Below are positions 1 through 8,151 of a stretch of 64,000 bases of DNA, piece after piece. This DNA comes from Gardnerella leopoldii (lineage in GTDB: Bacteria; Actinomycetota; Actinomycetes; Actinomycetales; Bifidobacteriaceae). A program made the translations under genes and the position numbers. Every line of letters starts with the position of its first letter. Positions within the stretch are counted from its first letter, which is position 1. The stretch lies in assembly GCF_003293675.1 (NCBI RefSeq), contig NZ_CP029984.1:620043-684042 (forward strand). The letters are read 5' to 3'. The notes under the pieces are model-generated. The model did not search any database and was not told where the DNA came from. It worked only from the letters and a program-made list of their open reading frames with translations.

Positions 1-1
1 T

Positions 2-862
2 GACATGTCAGAGTTTGCAGAAAAGTATGCTGCGTCTAGGCTTTTCGGTGCTCCTCCTGGATATGTTGGATATGAAGAAGGCGGCGAGCTTACTGAAAAA
101 GTTCGCAGAAAGCCATTCTCTGTGGTGCTTTTCGACGAGATTGAAAAAGCTCATCCAGATATTTTCAACACGCTTTTGCAAGTACTCGATGACGGTCACT
201 TAACAGACGGTCAGGGTAGAAAAGTGGACTTTAAGAATACGATTATTATTCTTACCACAAATCTTGGTACTCGCGATATTGCGAAGGCTGCAAACACTGG
301 CTTTACACTTGGAAATAACGCTGATTCCACGTATCAGCGCATGAAAGATCAGGTTAATTCTGAGCTTAAGCGTCATTTCCGTCCAGAGTTCTTAAACCGT
401 TTGGACGACACTATTGTGTTCCGTCAGCTTACAGAGCCAGAAGTTCGTAAAATTGTTGACATGGACGTGAAGTTGCTTAACGACAGGCTGTTTGACCGTC
501 ACATGTCTCTAGAAATTACGGATGCCGCTAAGAATTTGCTTGCACAGAAGGGCTTCGATCCTTTGCTTGGTGCACGTCCGTTGCGTCGCGTAATTCAGAG
601 AGATATTGAGGATACTATTTCTGAAAAGATTTTGCTTGGTGAACTTTCTGACGGCGAACACATTAAGGTGGATGCTGAAGGCGAAGGATTGCTGGGGGAG
701 TTCACAATTAAAGGCGAAAAGTTCGAGACAATAGACACAACTGCTGTTGTTGCTACTGAAGATAGCAAGTCTGAAGAAAATAAATCTGAAGATAGCGAAA
801 AAGAAGATAGCGCAGCTAAAGAAGATATTACTGCTAAAGAAGATAGCAATAAGAATAAGTAA
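2..862 (+). CDS. clpC: ClpC ATPase, C-terminal part (5' end outside window)
   Basis: C-terminal half of the second AAA+ module of a ClpC-type Hsp100 unfoldase, which feeds proteins to the ClpP protease in the cytoplasm. The reading frame is open at the window edge, so the N-domain, first AAA+ module and second Walker A are missing. Counting from the ATG at 5, I see the substrate-gripping pore loop GYVG (20-23), Walker B VVLFDE (40-45), sensor-1 TTN (84-86), the arginine-finger region FRPEFLNR (125-132) and sensor-2 GARPLRR (190-196). The last 45 residues are a low-complexity Lys/Glu/Ser tail, longer than in most ClpC proteins. A terminator follows directly. ClpB lacks such a tail, and the GYVGYEEGG context also fits ClpC. 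Confidence 0.92.
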   Translation, partial: DMSEFAEKYAASRLFGAPPGYVGYEEGGELTEKVRRKPFSVVLFDEIEKAHPDIFNTLLQVLDDGHLTDGQGRKVDFKNTIIILTTNLGTRDIAKAANTGFTLGNNADSTYQRMKDQVNSELKRHFRPEFLNRLDDTIVFRQLTEPEVRKIVDMDVKLLNDRLFDRHMSLEITDAAKNLLAQKGFDPLLGARPLRRVIQRDIEDTISEKILLGELSDGEHIKVDAEGEGLLGEFTIKGEKFETIDTTAVVATEDSKSEENKSEDSEKEDSAAKEDITAKEDSNKNK

Positions 863-890
863 AGTTACACAATAACTAACTGAATACACT

Positions 891-923
891 AAAAGCCCGG
901 CGCATAAATCTCGTCGGGCTTTT
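891..923 (+). terminator. Rho-independent terminator of clpC
   Basis: Arms AAAAGCCCGGCG and CGTCGGGCTTTT form a long stem ending in a T-run 28 bases after the clpC stop. The A-rich 5' arm means it can also stop transcription coming from the minus strand. Confidence 0.9.
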
Positions 924-942
924 CTACTTATTTAACTTAAAT

Positions 943-1200
943 TCATTCCTTAGTCATGCGAATATAGGATTTGAAGAGAATTTCCAAACGCTCGTCATTA
1001 TTAGAGCAAGGCTTTGTGGCACCAAAAGCAACGTCTACTATTTTATCTAGCTCGTTGTGAACTTTGCGCAAATCTTGAGGCATGTATGTTGGGTCTAGTT
1101 TCTTAATTCTTGGATACAATGAAACTTTTCCTTCTGAACTCTGGAACTGTTTGCTTTTATAATATGAAACTGTTGCTTTCTGTGTTATATATCCCAACAC
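943..1200 (-). pseudogene. Remnant: C-terminal tail of a large class I DNA methyltransferase (MmeI/type IIL-like)
   Basis: An 85-codon open stretch with the motif order seen at the C-terminus of large single-chain type II restriction-methyltransferases: a leucine/proline stretch (MPQDLRKVH), then LDKIVDVAFG, then a helical end (RLEILFKSY). The catalytic methyltransferase and nuclease parts are absent. Upstream on the minus strand the sequence changes abruptly to an unrelated fragment on the other strand. I read this as the 3' stump of a lost restriction-modification gene at the left edge of the island. The family assignment is from memory of the motif order, so it is moderate. A short real gene is unlikely, because it would be only the last helices of the family. 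Confidence 0.55.
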
Positions 1201-1204
1201 TCAT

Positions 1205-1516
1205 CATGTTGAGACAATCGTGTTGCTTTCCAAACTAGATTCAAAGAAATATATTAGTGTAGAACTTCCGATGGATGATATGGACTTAACAAGTGCCGAA
1301 AGTAAAGCAACCTATAAATAAATTCAAAACTATGTTTTTAAGAAGCTTGGATTTAAGGTATCTAATTTGTATATAGCACAAGTAAAAGAAAAATGTGGAA
1401 TTAAAGAAAGAGAAAATTATAATAAACCTAAAAAAGAAGACTTAAAACAACCAATTTGTCCAATAGAAAAAGAAGAGGCAATAAAAGATGCGTTTAGATA
1501 TTTTCAGATGATCTAA
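1205..1516 (+). pseudogene. Remnant: C-terminal tail like that of Firmicute 23S rRNA (uracil-C5)-methyltransferase RlmD
   Basis: Reading from the CAT at 1205 gives HVETIVLLSK, ISVELPMDDMD, then an in-frame TAA at the codon after TYK, then IQNYVFKKLGF, YIAQVKEKCGI, and an end in AFRYFQMI before TAA-TAG. This order matches the long C-terminal extension often found on RlmD/RumA-type proteins carried on Firmicute mobile elements. There is no start codon, no catalytic domain and one internal stop, so it cannot be functional. It abuts the stump on the minus strand, so two unrelated gene ends are joined near 1200. It points to a Firmicute donor for part of the island. Confidence 0.6.
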
Positions 1517-1738
1517 TAGATATTTGCTAAAGCTAAAATTTCAAAATTAGTATTTGAAAATGTTTAAGTTTAGTATCCTATTAATAATTAAATATTGAAT
1601 AGAGTAAGTCTATTTTAGCAATAGGTGAGCAATATTATATAAATATAAATTATCAGAATATGAAATTGATTTTTCGAGGAAAAGATTAAGCCTATGGAAT
1701 AATGTTAAAGTTAAAAAAATAGTGAAAGGATGGCTAAA

Positions 1739-3709
1739 ATGCGATTATCGAAGATAAAGATTAAAAACTACAGATTGCTTATTGATGCCGAATTGGATGT
1801 CGATGCAAAAACAACCCTTATTGTTGGCAGGAATAATACGGCCAAGACTTCCTGTAGCAACTGTATCAACACCGTGCTACAAGGAAACGATTTTTCATAT
1901 AATGATTATCCTATATCAAAGCGAGAAAACCTCTACAACCTGTTTTTTCAGTTCATGGAGAAAAAATTGAGTTATGAAGATCTCTGCAGAGGAATAGAAC
2001 CTATTTCTATAGAGTTTGTAGTTGATTATTCATTGGATGATCAAGATACAAAATTGGGGGCATTATCACCTTTCATTATTGACGTTGATGTGGATACCAC
2101 TACAGCGTTAATTCGTGCGGAGTATCAGTTGAAAACTGACGAAAGCAAACTGCGGGAACTGTTTAAGGATAGTTGCTATAGTAATGATAAATTTGCGCCC
2201 AAAGCAGAGGAAATGCACGCTATGCTTGCAAGCAATTTTTCGAGGTTGTTTGGCTTAATTATCTATGCGGTTAATCCAAAGAATTTAGAAGATTGGCAAG
2301 TTAAAAGTCATAGAGAACTTAAAGACCTTTTCCCTTATTATCCGATTCCTGCAGAACGCATGCTTGGAGAAGATGGTACTCAAAAGAACGAGTCCCTTAG
2401 TTCGTTGATTGCGGACTATTTCAGCTTGAACGAGGAAGATTTGACACCTGATATAGCAGAGAAAGTCAAGGAACTCCGTGCAGTAGTTGATGGTGCAAAC
2501 AAAAATGTGCAAAAAGAAAGCGATCGAATACTCAGTGACTTGGTCAGCAAGGCAGTTGGTTTTGGATATCCTAATGTTGAAGAATTGCAGCTTGGTGTTA
2601 CTACTGAGTTAAAAATTGACGATCAAATAAAAAACCAGACACGGCTTTCATATAGCTCTGGCGCCGATGACGAAAGCCTGCCCAGCTCCCATAACGGATT
2701 GGGGTACAAGAATTTGATTAAAATGGAATTTCTCTTGGCTGCGTTTGCACGAGATGTTGAGAAAAAGGGAGACGCCTGCATTCCATTGTTGTTCATTGAA
2801 GAACCTGAGTCACATATGCATCCTCAAATGCAGCATGCGTTTGCGGAGCATTTAGAAAAATTCCTCGATAAAATTACAACTGTTCATATTCAGACGTTTT
2901 TAACTACTCACTCTGCACATATAGCGAATACTATGGATTTCTCTAAAATCCGGTATGCGAAAAAGTCTAAATCTGGAGTTGTTTATAAGAACCTTGATAT
3001 TTTTGCGAGAGAAAATGCTGACAACATGGATTTCATCAAGAAATACCTTACCCTTAGCAGATGTGATTTGTTCTTTGCAGATAAGATCATTTTTGTTGAG
3101 GGTGCTTCGGAGCGGTTGCTACTACCGGACATGATAGAGAAATGCGAGAAAGAAAAACTGTTTGATTCAGAAAAATATAAACTGCCCGCACAGTATTATG
3201 CTTTGATCGAAATTGGAGGAGCATATGCATACAAATTCATACCTTTTGCAGACTTCCTTGGACTCCCTTGCTTAATCCTTACGGATATAGATTCTATGAT
3301 AGATGGCAGAACAAAGGCTGTTGTCAGCAAAGGTAAGACTACCTCCAATGCAACAATAAAATGGTGGATGCGCAAAATTAAGGGTATTCCGCAGAATAGT
3401 AAAGATAAGATTTACCTTGCGGATATCACCGCTGCAACAGATGCAGAAAAGACTTTGGGGAAATGTCATATTGAATATCAAACTTCGGAAAATGGGATAT
3501 GTGGCAGATCTTTGGAAGAAGCCATCATGAATGTGAATCGTAGTCATTATGGGTTCACAGAACCTGTTGCCGAAGAAGATTTGGAGTTTACTGAGAAAAG
3601 AAAGACGGACTTTGCACTCAATCTGATTTGCAACAATCCTAATTATTCTATTCCTCAATATATTAAAAATGGTTTAATATGGCTTAATCGGCAGCGAGTT
3701 CTTGAATGA
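1739..3709 (+). CDS. gajA: GajA-like OLD-family ATPase/TOPRIM endonuclease (Gabija-type)
   Basis: A 656-residue member of the OLD family: an ABC-type ATPase fused to a TOPRIM nuclease. GajA proteins nick phage DNA when nucleotides are depleted. Visible motifs: Walker A region GRNNTAKTS (30-38), Walker B IEEPESH (about 352), the H-loop TTHSAH (about 389), TOPRIM Glu in VEGASE (about 452) and Asp in TDIDS (about 513). The ATG at 1730 overlaps the ribosome site GAAAGGA (1724-1730); the ATG at 1739 lies 8 bases from it, so I start there. A helicase gene follows 14 bases downstream, the Gabija arrangement. The usual GajA is nearer 580 residues. Oddity: the Walker A glycine before Lys is Ala. Another OLD+helicase defence type cannot be ruled out. 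Confidence 0.78.
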   Translation: MRLSKIKIKNYRLLIDAELDVDAKTTLIVGRNNTAKTSCSNCINTVLQGNDFSYNDYPISKRENLYNLFFQFMEKKLSYEDLCRGIEPISIEFVVDYSLDDQDTKLGALSPFIIDVDVDTTTALIRAEYQLKTDESKLRELFKDSCYSNDKFAPKAEEMHAMLASNFSRLFGLIIYAVNPKNLEDWQVKSHRELKDLFPYYPIPAERMLGEDGTQKNESLSSLIADYFSLNEEDLTPDIAEKVKELRAVVDGANKNVQKESDRILSDLVSKAVGFGYPNVEELQLGVTTELKIDDQIKNQTRLSYSSGADDESLPSSHNGLGYKNLIKMEFLLAAFARDVEKKGDACIPLLFIEEPESHMHPQMQHAFAEHLEKFLDKITTVHIQTFLTTHSAHIANTMDFSKIRYAKKSKSGVVYKNLDIFARENADNMDFIKKYLTLSRCDLFFADKIIFVEGASERLLLPDMIEKCEKEKLFDSEKYKLPAQYYALIEIGGAYAYKFIPFADFLGLPCLILTDIDSMIDGRTKAVVSKGKTTSNATIKWWMRKIKGIPQNSKDKIYLADITAATDAEKTLGKCHIEYQTSENGICGRSLEEAIMNVNRSHYGFTEPVAEEDLEFTEKRKTDFALNLICNNPNYSIPQYIKNGLIWLNRQRVLE

Positions 3710-3723
3710 GGAGGTATTGAGAA

Positions 3724-5469
3724 TTGTCTAAGAATTATGAGTATTTAAATTATAACATAGCTAAGGCGGAAGCAGATAAAGTCGACGAACAAATAATTTC
3801 TGCACTCAAGGCTGGGCGTAGCTTCCGCGTGGAGGCAGGCGCTGGTTCTGGAAAAACCTACTCACTAAACCGTGTAATCGAATGGATTCAAGCAAATAAG
3901 TGGAATGATTATCGCCGAAAAAAGCAGAATGTAATATGTATTACATATACAAATGCAGCTGTTGATGTGATTTCGCAGCGCTTATCCCAAGATTCATTTA
4001 TTCTTCCGTCGACAATCCATTCATTTGCTTGGAATGCAATCAAGCAGTATCAAAGTACCCTTATTGGCATTATCGAGAATGATGCGTCATTAACAACGAC
4101 GGAAACGGACTTCAGCAAGGTGTTAGAGATTCGTTATACTTTAGGACACCGTTATGTATCCCAAGGAGTTCATTACTTGCACCATAATGATGTTTTGAAA
4201 CTTTTTTGTACTATGCTGGATAATGCAAAATTTCGCCACGTTTTCTCTGACAATTATCCGTTGATTTTAATTGATGAATACCAAGATTCCTACAAACCGA
4301 TTATCACACGTTTTATAAACTTTTTTATTGCAGAAGGAATAGGCCCACAATTTGGCTTTTTCGGAGATGCATGGCAAACTATTTACCAAACCAACAACGC
4401 TTGCGGTGCGATAGAGCACAGCAAGCTTCAGGAAATTAAAAAGGGTTCAAACTTTAGATCAGCTCCCAGAATTGTGAAGCTTTTAAATGATATTCGCCCA
4501 GATTTACCACAACAATCTGCAATAGATAATTTTGAAGGTGAAGTAGTTGTTGTGACTTGCGATGATTTTTCTGGAGAACGTCGAACAGAACGGACATTCA
4601 AAGACGATCTCCCCGCAGAAGAACTGAAATCCAGACTGTTCCAGCTTTCAGAACACATCAAGAAAAACGTGTCAAAGGATGAAAATATCAAAATTTTGAT
4701 GATTACTCATAAGGTTCTTGCCACACAGCAAGGATATGAGCGTCTATTAGCCATTATTGATGATGGACTCCGAGATAAACAAGATCCATTTTTGCTATTC
4801 TTCATGAATACCGTTGAACCGATATATGAAGCACTCAGCACATCAAATATGCAACTTCTGTTTGATACGCTTGGAATCAGACGATATCCTATCACGAAAA
4901 AAGCTGATAAGATGAAATGGAAAGAGTTTGAGTCGCAGCTAAAGAAAGCTCGTAATGGCAGAGCCATTGATGTTATCAACACTATCGTAGAGACAAAGCT
5001 AGTGCCTATTCCATCATTGGTTGATGGATACTACCATCTATATTTCGATGCCCCTGATACAATCTATGGATTGGATGCAACAATCCAGGATGTTTTAGAT
5101 TTAGATTACAGTCAATTTAAGGCGGCCATTGAATTTCTGTACCCTGAATCAGAGTTTTCGACAGAACATGGTGTTAAGGGCGAAGAATACGATAATGTTG
5201 TCTTCGTTATCAGTAAGGGATGGAACCAATATCAATTTGAGACTTATGCACCTATGATAACTGGGAAAGTTCCAATACCAGTAGGTAAAGAGGCATCATA
5301 TGAACGAAATAGAAATTTGTTTTATGTATGCTGCTCAAGACCAAAGAAAAGATTATTTTTATTTGTTTCAATACCTCTTAATTCCACTTTTAGAAATTTT
5401 CTAATCGATATAGTTGGATTAGAAAATATTTATACATTTAATGAATATTTAGATAATAAAGCCAAATAA
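3724..5469 (+). CDS. gajB: GajB-like UvrD/Rep-family helicase (Gabija-type)
   Basis: A 581-residue superfamily 1 helicase. Motifs in order: Walker A AGAGSGKT (38-45), motif Ia ITYTNAA (about 76), STIHSFAW (about 98), motif II LIDEYQDS (about 182), motif III GFFGDAWQ (about 212), motif V EHGVKGEEYD (about 481) and motif VI YVCCSRPKKRL (about 534). It starts at a TTG (3724) preceded at 8 bases by a strong GAGGAGGT. The spacing after the nuclease gene makes a two-gene operon, as in Gabija, where GajB is thought to sense or process DNA ends for the GajA nuclease. It is longer than the reference GajB (about 490). All core motifs look intact, unlike the partner's Walker A. Confidence 0.78.
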   Translation: MSKNYEYLNYNIAKAEADKVDEQIISALKAGRSFRVEAGAGSGKTYSLNRVIEWIQANKWNDYRRKKQNVICITYTNAAVDVISQRLSQDSFILPSTIHSFAWNAIKQYQSTLIGIIENDASLTTTETDFSKVLEIRYTLGHRYVSQGVHYLHHNDVLKLFCTMLDNAKFRHVFSDNYPLILIDEYQDSYKPIITRFINFFIAEGIGPQFGFFGDAWQTIYQTNNACGAIEHSKLQEIKKGSNFRSAPRIVKLLNDIRPDLPQQSAIDNFEGEVVVVTCDDFSGERRTERTFKDDLPAEELKSRLFQLSEHIKKNVSKDENIKILMITHKVLATQQGYERLLAIIDDGLRDKQDPFLLFFMNTVEPIYEALSTSNMQLLFDTLGIRRYPITKKADKMKWKEFESQLKKARNGRAIDVINTIVETKLVPIPSLVDGYYHLYFDAPDTIYGLDATIQDVLDLDYSQFKAAIEFLYPESEFSTEHGVKGEEYDNVVFVISKGWNQYQFETYAPMITGKVPIPVGKEASYERNRNLFYVCCSRPKKRLFLFVSIPLNSTFRNFLIDIVGLENIYTFNEYLDNKAK

Positions 5470-5477
5470 AATGTTGG

Positions 5478-5666
5478 TTTGAACAAATCTGAAAAGAAAG
5501 TTGTTTCTTTACTTATTGAAGATTCAGCTTCCACTTCAGATGAGCGAGCAATTTAAATTGGTTTAACAAAAAGAACCATAGAGCGAACATTTATTTCTTA
5601 CAAAATGAAAAAGTCATCGAAAGAATCGGAACAAAACGTGATAGAAGATGGTTTGCAATAAAATAG
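5478..5666 (+). pseudogene. Remnant: C-terminal winged helix of an AlbA_2-type ATP-binding regulator
   Basis: The reading begins LNKSEKKVVSLLIED and reaches an in-frame TAA after DERAI. It then gives IGLTKRTIERTFIS and needs a frameshift to continue as LQNEKVIERIGTKRD, ending with RWFAIK-stop at 5666. This helix-turn-helix plus wing pattern closes many AlbA_2/divergent-AAA regulators. With one stop, one frameshift and no N-terminal part it is dead debris, 8 bases after gajB. Confidence 0.5.
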
Positions 5667-5937
5667 GAAAATAATCCTCATAGATATATTTTATCTTGAT
5701 GTTTACATGTGGGAGTTTGGACAAAAGTTCGTATGTCGAGAGTGTCGTATTGATGTCAAAGGCTGACTAGGTGGGTGCAAATTTGCCCTTATGCAGCAAG
5801 GCTTAGCGAGGACTATCGTTAAAAGGTTTAATGCGTGGCGGCTTTAAGCTGGGTTCTCGCGGTTTTTGAGCGTGATTTTGCTGTATGAGGGAAGATATCA
5901 ACGCTCTAGGGTCGAGTGCACAGGATGTTAATGTACT
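5667..5937. other. Non-coding stretch, no gene seen
   Basis: I find no credible gene here. Short open frames exist on both strands but lack start signals and family motifs. The stretch is more GC-rich than the preceding helicase gene and leads into the repeat element at 5938, so it may be part of a larger decayed repeat. Confidence 0.4.
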
Positions 5938-5990
5938 TCGCTTGCGTTGAAAGCACACTGTGCTTTCAACTTTGAGCAAGCTCAGCGAAT
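5938..5990 (-). repeat. Palindromic intergenic repeat, copy 1
   Basis: Core palindrome: GTTGAAAGCACA (5946-5957), one C, then TGTGCTTTCAAC (5959-5970), a perfect 12-bp stem with a 1-base centre. Outer bases GCTTGC and GCAAGC extend the stem. An inverted, slightly diverged copy lies at 23590-23640. Confidence 0.8.
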
Positions 5991-6111
5991 CGAAGTGCAT
6001 TCGCGCGCATTATGCAGCTCGAAATCATCGACTCGCACGCAGGTTAGCTGCGCTCACGTCTTCGCCACGCAGAAGCAGTGCTTTTGCCTTGAGTGGCTCA
6101 GCGCTCTGAAT

Positions 6112-6145
6112 TACCTTTTCGCGCTACGCTCTAAGCGAAAAGGTA
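6112..6145. other. Perfect 11-bp hairpin
   Basis: TACCTTTTCGC (6112-6122) pairs with GCGAAAAGGTA (6135-6145) around a 12-base loop. There is no adjacent T-run and no gene ends here on +, so a terminator role is weak. It sits beside the palindromic repeat, as another hairpin does at the second copy (23644-23671). Confidence 0.6.
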
Positions 6146-6204
6146 GGCTTTGCAGGTCAGACAGACTCTGACAAGTTCTAAAAATGCTCTCGAATGTGGG
6201 AGCA

Positions 6205-6581
6205 TTATTCTTGGTGGTTTTCTATCCACTGATAAAGATCGCTTTCATTGGCTTGATTAGATGCGACTTTGAGGATGATATCGATCAAATCTTCATCATT
6301 GTAAGAAAGCGTGATGCCATTTAGAGCTAGAAAGATTAGCATGGTGTGGGTGCCAATACGCTTATTGCCATCAATAAAAGGGTGGTTTTTGATCAAACCA
6401 AAGGTTAGTCATGTGGATTTATCCAGTAGTGAAGGAAAAGTTCACTTTTATCAAAAGTCTGTAGTGGAGTCTTTAATGCAGAATCAAGCATTCCCTCATC
6501 ACGAATACCTGAGGAACCACCGCTTGTTTCAATCAGAGCCTGGTGAAGTTTAATCACCTGTTCTCGTGTTAAATACTTCAT
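6205..6581 (-). pseudogene. doc: Broken Doc/Fic toxin gene
   Basis: Doc toxins (Fic fold) phosphorylate EF-Tu and are neutralised by Phd. The start (6581) gives MKYLTREQVIKLHQALIET and then RDEGMLDSAL, the normal Doc N-terminus. A one-base deletion in the segment encoding SELF shifts the frame. The restored frame meets a TGA at DKST-stop before LTFGLIKNHP. The catalytic motif HPFIDGNKR is still readable downstream, followed by a normal C-terminus to 6205. So there is one frameshift plus one nonsense codon, and the full-length toxin cannot be made. The start overlaps the antitoxin stop (ATGA), the classical phd-doc coupling. Confidence 0.85.
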
Positions 6582-6820
6582 TTAGCTAATTCCTCATAGA
6601 CTTTTGTATTCTTTTTGATGAACATATCCGATAAAGCCATGACCTCATCATCAGCTGGAGCAGAAACCTCATCGGCTTTAGGGAACTCTAAAATCACATA
6701 GCGCGGAGAGTTGTTTTTTAGTATTACAGCCGAGCCGTATTTATCGACAAGACGAGCAACCTTTGAGAAGTTTTGATTGGCTTCAGAAATTGAAATCAGC
6801 GTATCTGTATTTACATTCAT
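6578..6820 (-). CDS. phd: Phd/YefM-family antitoxin
   Basis: An 80-residue antitoxin and DNA-binding autorepressor of the Phd/YefM family. The N-terminal half (ISISEANQNFSKVARLVD, then AVILKNNSPRYVILEF) is the typical DNA-binding and dimerisation fold. The C-terminal 30 residues are the disordered toxin-binding tail. A strong GGAGG precedes the ATG at 6820. It lies directly before, and overlaps, the broken doc gene, so the antitoxin is intact while its toxin is not. A palindrome over the putative promoter (6859-6878) fits autoregulation. It may now act as a free antitoxin or is simply not yet lost. Confidence 0.88.
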   Translation of the reverse strand: MNVNTDTLISISEANQNFSKVARLVDKYGSAVILKNNSPRYVILEFPKADEVSAPADDEVMALSDMFIKKNTKVYEELAK

Positions 6821-6858
6821 AACGATAGCCTCCTTTTAAGGGGATTGTGCCCTATATT

Positions 6859-6878
6859 TTAGGATAAATAAATCCTAA
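6859..6878 (-). promoter_or_regulatory. Candidate Phd operator over the phd promoter
   Basis: TTAGGAT and ATCCTAA flank a 6-base spacer as a perfect inverted repeat. On the minus strand the element contains a TAAAAT that could serve as the -10 of phd. Position and symmetry suggest the autoregulatory operator; this is inference. Confidence 0.5.
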
Positions 6879-7018
6879 GTATTTCAAATCTACGTCATAA
6901 CTATTAACTCAGAAAAGATGTGACAGGTGTCAATCGGAACTCATGGTTTGCCGATTGAAGCTGTATAAATACAACAGTCTTAGGTTGAGTATTAGACGGC
7001 AACGCTAGCAAAAAATAC

Positions 7019-7049
7019 TTGACTATGACGTTGCGTAATACTTTATTCT
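7019..7049 (+). promoter_or_regulatory. MerR-type promoter with 19-bp spacer
   Basis: TTGACT (7019-7024) and TATTCT (7044-7049) are separated by 19 bases, the over-long spacer typical of promoters twisted open by MerR-family proteins. An imperfect inverted repeat (AGTATTA...CAACG upstream, CGTTGCGTAATACT at 7029-7042) covers the region. The MerR-family gene starts 25 bases downstream, so autoactivation is likely. Confidence 0.6.
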
Positions 7050-7073
7050 AGTGATAAGGAAGGAGGTGAGATA

Positions 7074-7799
7074 GTGGAAACAGTGAATGAAGTCAGCAAG
7101 ATGGCAGGAATTAGTATTCGTACTCTTCAGTATTACGACAAAATCGGTTTGTTAAAACCGTCCGCTTATTCGGAGTCAGGATATAGGTTGTATGGTGATG
7201 AGGATCTAAAGGTACTACAATCCATTTTGCTGTTTAAAGCTTTGGAATTTCCGCTCAAAGAAATTAAAGAAATAATAACCAGTGAGCATTTCGACAAAGA
7301 TTTAGCGCTGGAACAACAAATCAAATTATTAATCCTGAAAAAAGAGCATTTGGAAAATTTAATTCTTTTTGCAAAGGGATTAAAAGCATTAGGAGGTAAC
7401 TATATGAACTTTACAGCATTTGACACAAGCAAAATTGATGAGTATGCCAAACAGGCGAAAGAGTATTGGGGAGATACACCGGAATTCAAGGAATTTGAAG
7501 CTAAAGAAAAAAGGAGAAACAGCGAGAAAACAAAAATGCTCCATCAACAACTCATGCTGATTTTTGCAGAATTTGGCAAGGTAAAATCACAACCCAGCGA
7601 TTCAGTTGAAGTTCAGGCTTTGGTAAAGAAACTGCAGGACTTTATTACAGCTAATTTCTATAAGTGCTCGAATGAGATTTTATCCGGACTTGGGAAGATG
7701 TATGCTTCCGGTGGTGATTTTACGAAAAATATAGATGCGTTTGCAGGCGAAGGGACATCAGTATTTGTCAACAAGGCAATCGAATATTATTGCAAGTAA
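7074..7799 (+). CDS. MerR-family regulator with TipAS ligand-binding domain
   Basis: A 241-residue regulator. Residues 1-70 are a MerR winged helix-turn-helix (VSKMAGISIRTLQYYDKIGL, then YRLYGDEDL), followed by a linker coiled coil (about 75-105). Residues 110-241 are a TipAS domain, the globin-like fold that binds thiopeptides and other drugs. It starts at GTG 7074 after AAGGAGG (7060-7066). TipAL-like proteins activate resistance or efflux genes, but no such gene lies next to it; a hairpin and IS-like ends follow. The gene resembles Firmicute TipAS regulators and is probably imported. The TipAS domain alone could also be made by internal initiation at ATG 7404, as in Streptomyces tipA: AGGAGG sits at 7390-7395 just before it. 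Confidence 0.85.
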   Translation: METVNEVSKMAGISIRTLQYYDKIGLLKPSAYSESGYRLYGDEDLKVLQSILLFKALEFPLKEIKEIITSEHFDKDLALEQQIKLLILKKEHLENLILFAKGLKALGGNYMNFTAFDTSKIDEYAKQAKEYWGDTPEFKEFEAKEKRRNSEKTKMLHQQLMLIFAEFGKVKSQPSDSVEVQALVKKLQDFITANFYKCSNEILSGLGKMYASGGDFTKNIDAFAGEGTSVFVNKAIEYYCK

Positions 7800-7842
7800 G
7801 TTTTATAATCGAGTTATCGATTAAAAACACCTAATTAACTAA

Positions 7843-7893
7843 TGTAGTGCTCCCAAAAGTTGGACCAAAAATCTAACTTTTGGGATCATTACA
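7843..7893. mobile_element. Back-to-back IS3/IS150-type ends (IS remnant)
   Basis: TGTAGTGCTCCCAAAAGTTG at 7843 resembles the terminal repeat of IS150-group elements. Its inverted partner (reverse complement TGTAATGATCCCAAAAGTTA) ends at 7893. Only a few bases separate them, so the transposase is gone. It could instead be a simple terminator-like hairpin for the MerR gene, because the arms form a stem. Confidence 0.5.
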
Positions 7894-7954
7894 AAAAGGT
7901 ACTTTAATTTTCTACCAGAATAAAAAATTGTTTTGTAGAAAATAGATTCTCAAA

Positions 7955-7988
7955 CTTTTTAACGATAGCTTTTCCTATCGTTAAAAAG
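7955..7988. terminator. Bidirectional terminator between merR-TipAS and the DUF2075 gene
   Basis: CTTTTTAACGATAG (7955-7968) and CTATCGTTAAAAAG (7975-7988) form a perfect 14-bp stem with a 6-base loop. It lies between two convergent genes and carries T-runs on the outer flank in both directions. Confidence 0.75.
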
Positions 7989-8151
7989 TGCACCCAATAT
8001 CCATAGTGTGCACTAAAGAGTGTAGTTTTGCAATACAGAATATCTAGGCGTAACTTTATACATTTTTGACTTAACTACACACAAACATTTTTCCATGTAA
8101 TTGTGGATAAAAGGTGCTAGAAGATTCTATTACATAAGCAGGTAGCTCAAA

